Shown piece after piece: positions 5,154 through 8,095 of a DNA stretch of 8,095 nucleotides (positions are counted from its first letter, which is position 1; each line of letters begins with the position of its first letter). The DNA comes from DSAR01 sp034437315 (lineage in GTDB: Bacteria > Chloroflexota > Anaerolineae > B4-G1): the NCBI GenBank assembly GCA_034437315.1, contig DAOTUC010000158.1, positions 1-8,095 on the forward strand, given 5' to 3'. A program made the position numbers and the translations under genes. Below the pieces are notes generated by a model. It saw nothing but the letters and a program-made list of their open reading frames with translations, ran no database searches and had not been told where the DNA came from.

Positions 5154-8095
5154 ATGATGTCAATGATCAATAACCGGCTTACTGAAAGCGATCTCGTTGC
5201 AGCTTTGCGCGAATACCTCCCGGCCTCCCTTGAGCGCCAATGCCTATCCGGCGACGCGATCAAGGATCCCCGTCCCTGTCTGCAACACCTGGACGCTCTC
5301 CTGAGAGCGATCTCGACTTACCTGCCGCGCCAGGTCGTCGCGCCGTTAATCGAGAACCCAGAGATGGGCCGGGTCAGGGGCGGGTTCAATTACGGGTCCG
5401 TGATGTTCGCCGACATATCTGGTTTCACCGCGATGTCGGAGACGCTCTCCCAATTGGGCAAGGAGGGGGCGGAAGAGGTGACGGCGATCATCAACCGCCT
5501 CTTCACCACGCTGTTGAGCGTGGCCGATCGTTACGGCGGCGACCTGCTCAAGTTTGGCGGCGACGCGCTGCTCCTCTTCTTCGGCGACGAGGCCCACGCC
5601 CTCAGCGCCTGCCGGGCCGCGCTGGATATGCAGGAGACAATGGCGCAATTCTCGGAGACTGCTACGTCCCAGGGCGTCTTTCGCCTACGGATGAGCGTCG
5701 GGGTGGGCACTGGCCCGCTCTTTATGGCCCACCTGGGCGCGTCGAGCGAGAACGTCTCGCAAGGTATGGAGTTCACCGTGATGGGCCAGGCGATGACCCA
5801 GATGGCCCAGGCGGAATCCCGGGCCTCGGCCGGCGAGATATTCATCGACGACCAGACCCGCGAGGCGCTCCAGGCGGCGAGCGGCGGAAAGGCGGCGCTT
5901 CAAGCCGTCGAGGATGCGCCGGCGGATAAAAAGGGCGCCAAAGATCGCTCCGTCCAATTGCATCAGTTGCTCGATTTGCCGGGCGACGCCGATGACCTTC
6001 CCGTCAGCCCGCTGGAAGATCCGTTGGCTCGCGCGCCGTCTCTTGCAGAGGACAATCCCCGGCCCTGGATTGAGGAAACGGTCCGGCGTATCCGAGCGCT
6101 CTCGCTGTTCCTGCCGCCTGGCCTGCTGGATAAAATCAAGCTGGAGCCAGAGCGCGTCGCCATTGGCGGCGAGTACCGCCCGGTGACCATCTTCTTCGCC
6201 AACTTCTACGGGATCAACGAGATCATCGAGACCCTGGGCGAGGCCCGCAGCGCCGAGATCACCGCCATCCTCAACGCCCACTTCGCCACGATGCGGGAGA
6301 TCATCGCCCGGTACGGCGGCGTGGTCAACAAGGTCGATACCTACGCCGTGGGCCACCGCATCATGGCGCTCTTCGGCGCGCCCCGCGCCCACATCGACGA
6401 TCCCGAGCGGGCCGTGCGGGCCGCGCTGGATATGCAAGCGGCGATGGATCGCTTCGCCGAGTTGGAGACCTCCTGCGGCGCTTTCTCTCTTAAACAGCGC
6501 ATCGGCATCAACACCGGGCTGGTCTTCGCCGGCAACGTGGGATCGCTGGCCCGGCAGGAGTACTCGGTCATGGGGGACGAGGTCAACCTCGCCGCCCGCC
6601 TGATGGGCGCCGCCGCCGAGGAGCAGGTGCTCATCAGCCAGAGCACGGCCCGCCAATCGGCCGGCGTCTTCTTGCTCCAGGAACAAGCGCCGGTGCGCGT
6701 CAAGGGCAAGTCGAAACCGGTGGCTAATTACGACGCCGTCGGCGTCCAGGAACGGCGCGCCCCTGAACGGCGCCCGATCATCGGGCGGGACGCGGAATGG
6801 GCCGTGATCCACGCCCGCACCGACCAGGCCCTGGGGGGGGAGGCGCAGATTATCACCCTCGTCGGCAACGCCGGGCTGGGCAAGTCCCGCTTCCTGGAGG
6901 AGGTCGTCGCCCATTGGCGCGAGGAACACAGCGCGTTGAGCGTTGGCGCTTCCTGTCCTTCCTTCGGGCGTCACACGCCTTATCTGCCCTGGCTGGACGT
7001 CTTGCGCCTGTTTTTCGGCCTCAACCCGGCCGATACCACCCCGGTCAAGTTGGATAAAATTGAGGCCCTGTTACAGGAGGTCGACCCGACCTGGCGGGAT
7101 TGGACGGTGCTGATGGGCCGTTTGTTGGGGTTGGACGTTGAGGAAACGGCGCTGATCCGCGCCCTCGACGCCCAGACCCGTCAGCGGATTATCTTCAACG
7201 TGGTGGGTGGGTTGGTGAAACACATCGCCGGCGAACAGCCTTTGTTGCTCGCCATCGACGATATTCAGTGGGCCGACGAGACCTCGGTCGAGCTGATCAA
7301 TCACGTGGCTCAGCAGGTGACCGAGCGACCGTTCCTGCTGGCGCTGGCCCACCGCCCGGAGGAGTCGCTGGCGCTGGACGTCGCCGACCTGCCCCATCAC
7401 ATCGACCTGCGCCTGGAGGAGCTATCTGACGACGACAGCCTGCGCCTGCTGGATACGCTCCTGCCCACCACGCCCCAGATGCCCCAACAACTAAAAGCGT
7501 TGATCCTCAAGAACGCTCAGGGCAATCCGCTCTTCATCGAGGCCGTGGCCCACTCGTTGATCGAGAATTACCTCACGCTGGACGAGGAGAGCGGCGCCTA
7601 CCACGCCCGGGCTGACCTGGCGACGGTCGAGGTGCCGGATTCGGTCAACCGGGTAATCATGAGCCGCATCGACCGGCTGGACGAGAGCAGCCGTAACGTG
7701 CTCAAGGTGGCCTCGGTCATTGGCCAGGAGTTCCGTTACTGGCTGCTCAGCGAGATCTACCCGCACCGCCGGGGGGAGGGGGAACTGCGCGAGCGCCTGG
7801 ATCAGCTCTCTCGGCGGGAGATCTTGGAGGGCCCTCTTCCTGACTTACTGTACCTCTTCCGCCACATCCTGACCCGCGAGGTGGCCTACGAGAGCCTGCT
7901 CTACGCCGACCGCCGGCAGTTGCACCGGCACATTGGTCAGTCGATTGAACGCCAGCAGGCCCAGCGCCTGAATGAGTACTGGGAGGTGCTGGCCTATCAC
8001 TTCGATCTGGCCGAGGACTGGGGGAAAGCGATGGGTTATCACCTCAAGGCGGGGCGCAAGGCGCAGGAGATGTACGCCAACGAGGACGCGGTGCA
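5154..8095 (+). CDS. Tandem class III adenylyl cyclase with P-loop ATPase, soluble-AC-like (3' partial)
   Basis: This frame stays open for 980 codons to the window end. The ATG has AAAAGG (5142-5147) 6 nt upstream; ATGs at 5157 and 5163 are alternatives. There is no membrane segment. Cyclase domain 1 (about 78-235) has the metal aspartates D87 (FADISGF) and D137 (LLKFGGDALL), but MGQAMTQMAQ shows Q212, T215 and Q219 where the Asp/Asn/Arg set is expected. Domain 2 (about 340-528) has lost both metal residues (N350 in FFANF, H401 in AVGHRIM) but keeps K393, D475, N478 and R482 (MGDEVNLAAR). One composite ATP site converting ATP to cAMP is predicted; the Lys/Asp pair favours ATP over GTP. An AAA_16/STAND-type ATPase follows from about 541, with Walker A GNAGLGKS at 571-578 and Walker B LLLAIDDIQWAD (D702, D703). 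Helical, TPR-like sequence starts near 940. Family members usually run to well over 1,000 residues, so several hundred codons are probably missing. Confidence 0.94.
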   Translation, partial: MMSMINNRLTESDLVAALREYLPASLERQCLSGDAIKDPRPCLQHLDALLRAISTYLPRQVVAPLIENPEMGRVRGGFNYGSVMFADISGFTAMSETLSQLGKEGAEEVTAIINRLFTTLLSVADRYGGDLLKFGGDALLLFFGDEAHALSACRAALDMQETMAQFSETATSQGVFRLRMSVGVGTGPLFMAHLGASSENVSQGMEFTVMGQAMTQMAQAESRASAGEIFIDDQTREALQAASGGKAALQAVEDAPADKKGAKDRSVQLHQLLDLPGDADDLPVSPLEDPLARAPSLAEDNPRPWIEETVRRIRALSLFLPPGLLDKIKLEPERVAIGGEYRPVTIFFANFYGINEIIETLGEARSAEITAILNAHFATMREIIARYGGVVNKVDTYAVGHRIMALFGAPRAHIDDPERAVRAALDMQAAMDRFAELETSCGAFSLKQRIGINTGLVFAGNVGSLARQEYSVMGDEVNLAARLMGAAAEEQVLISQSTARQSAGVFLLQEQAPVRVKGKSKPVANYDAVGVQERRAPERRPIIGRDAEWAVIHARTDQALGGEAQIITLVGNAGLGKSRFLEEVVAHWREEHSALSVGASCPSFGRHTPYLPWLDVLRLFFGLNPADTTPVKLDKIEALLQEVDPTWRDWTVLMGRLLGLDVEETALIRALDAQTRQRIIFNVVGGLVKHIAGEQPLLLAIDDIQWADETSVELINHVAQQVTERPFLLALAHRPEESLALDVADLPHHIDLRLEELSDDDSLRLLDTLLPTTPQMPQQLKALILKNAQGNPLFIEAVAHSLIENYLTLDEESGAYHARADLATVEVPDSVNRVIMSRIDRLDESSRNVLKVASVIGQEFRYWLLSEIYPHRRGEGELRERLDQLSRREILEGPLPDLLYLFRHILTREVAYESLLYADRRQLHRHIGQSIERQQAQRLNEYWEVLAYHFDLAEDWGKAMGYHLKAGRKAQEMYANEDAV

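Noticed and set aside
5240..5929. 229-codon + strand frame overlapping cyclase domain 1
   Set aside because: Its product is Gly/Arg/Pro-rich and featureless, the typical out-of-frame reading of GC-rich DNA. The frame from 5154 encodes the cyclase motifs.
5685..6974. 429-codon open frame on the minus strand opposite the cyclase
   Set aside because: It is the antisense shadow of a GC-rich gene with strong third-position bias. The + frame shows intact catalytic motifs of two cyclase domains and a P-loop, and the minus protein shows no recognisable domain.

Overview
The window fits a moderately GC-rich, probably single-membrane bacterium, and I lean towards the Chloroflexota (Anaerolineae or Caldilineae type). 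The reasons are indirect. There is a receiver-first histidine kinase with GAF and PAS domains, there are wall enzymes on single membrane anchors with long Thr/Pro/Ser linkers, and there is a very large double-cyclase/ATPase protein. There is no rRNA or marker gene, so the phylum is an inference. All six confident genes lie on the + strand. I see no tRNA, rRNA, CRISPR array, insertion sequence or prophage gene. The genes from about 4.0 kb onward look clearly GC-richer than those before 3 kb.

Region 1 (1-3002) is a signalling operon. An extended -10 promoter is followed by a stand-alone cyclic-nucleotide-binding domain protein (125-604). A 67-residue protein of unknown function (601-804) overlaps it by ATGA. 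After a 73-nt gap holding a possible 13-codon ORF comes a REC-GAF-PAS-HisKA-HATPase histidine kinase (878-2824). About 140 nt downstream a strong 12-bp rho-independent terminator (2964-3002) closes the unit.

Region 2 (3044-5051) is a two-gene cell-wall operon. It starts with a sigma70-like promoter (TTGACT-17-TAAGAT), followed by a membrane-anchored amidase_3 N-acetylmuramoyl-L-alanine amidase (GTG start at 3143). A membrane-anchored YkuD-family L,D-transpeptidase starts on the base right after the amidase stop. Both catalytic domains should lie outside the membrane, one cutting and one cross-linking peptidoglycan.

Region 3 (5053-8095) has the best promoter of the window (TTGGCA-17-TATAAT). 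It drives a giant cyclase gene with no stop codon before the window end. Its product has two class III cyclase domains, a P-loop signalling ATPase and the start of a helical repeat region, the layout of mammalian soluble adenylyl cyclase. The two cyclase domains are degenerate in complementary ways: the first keeps the metal aspartates, the second keeps the adenine and transition-state residues. This predicts exactly one composite active site making cAMP. The cAMP could in principle be read by the CNB protein of region 1, but that link is inference only.
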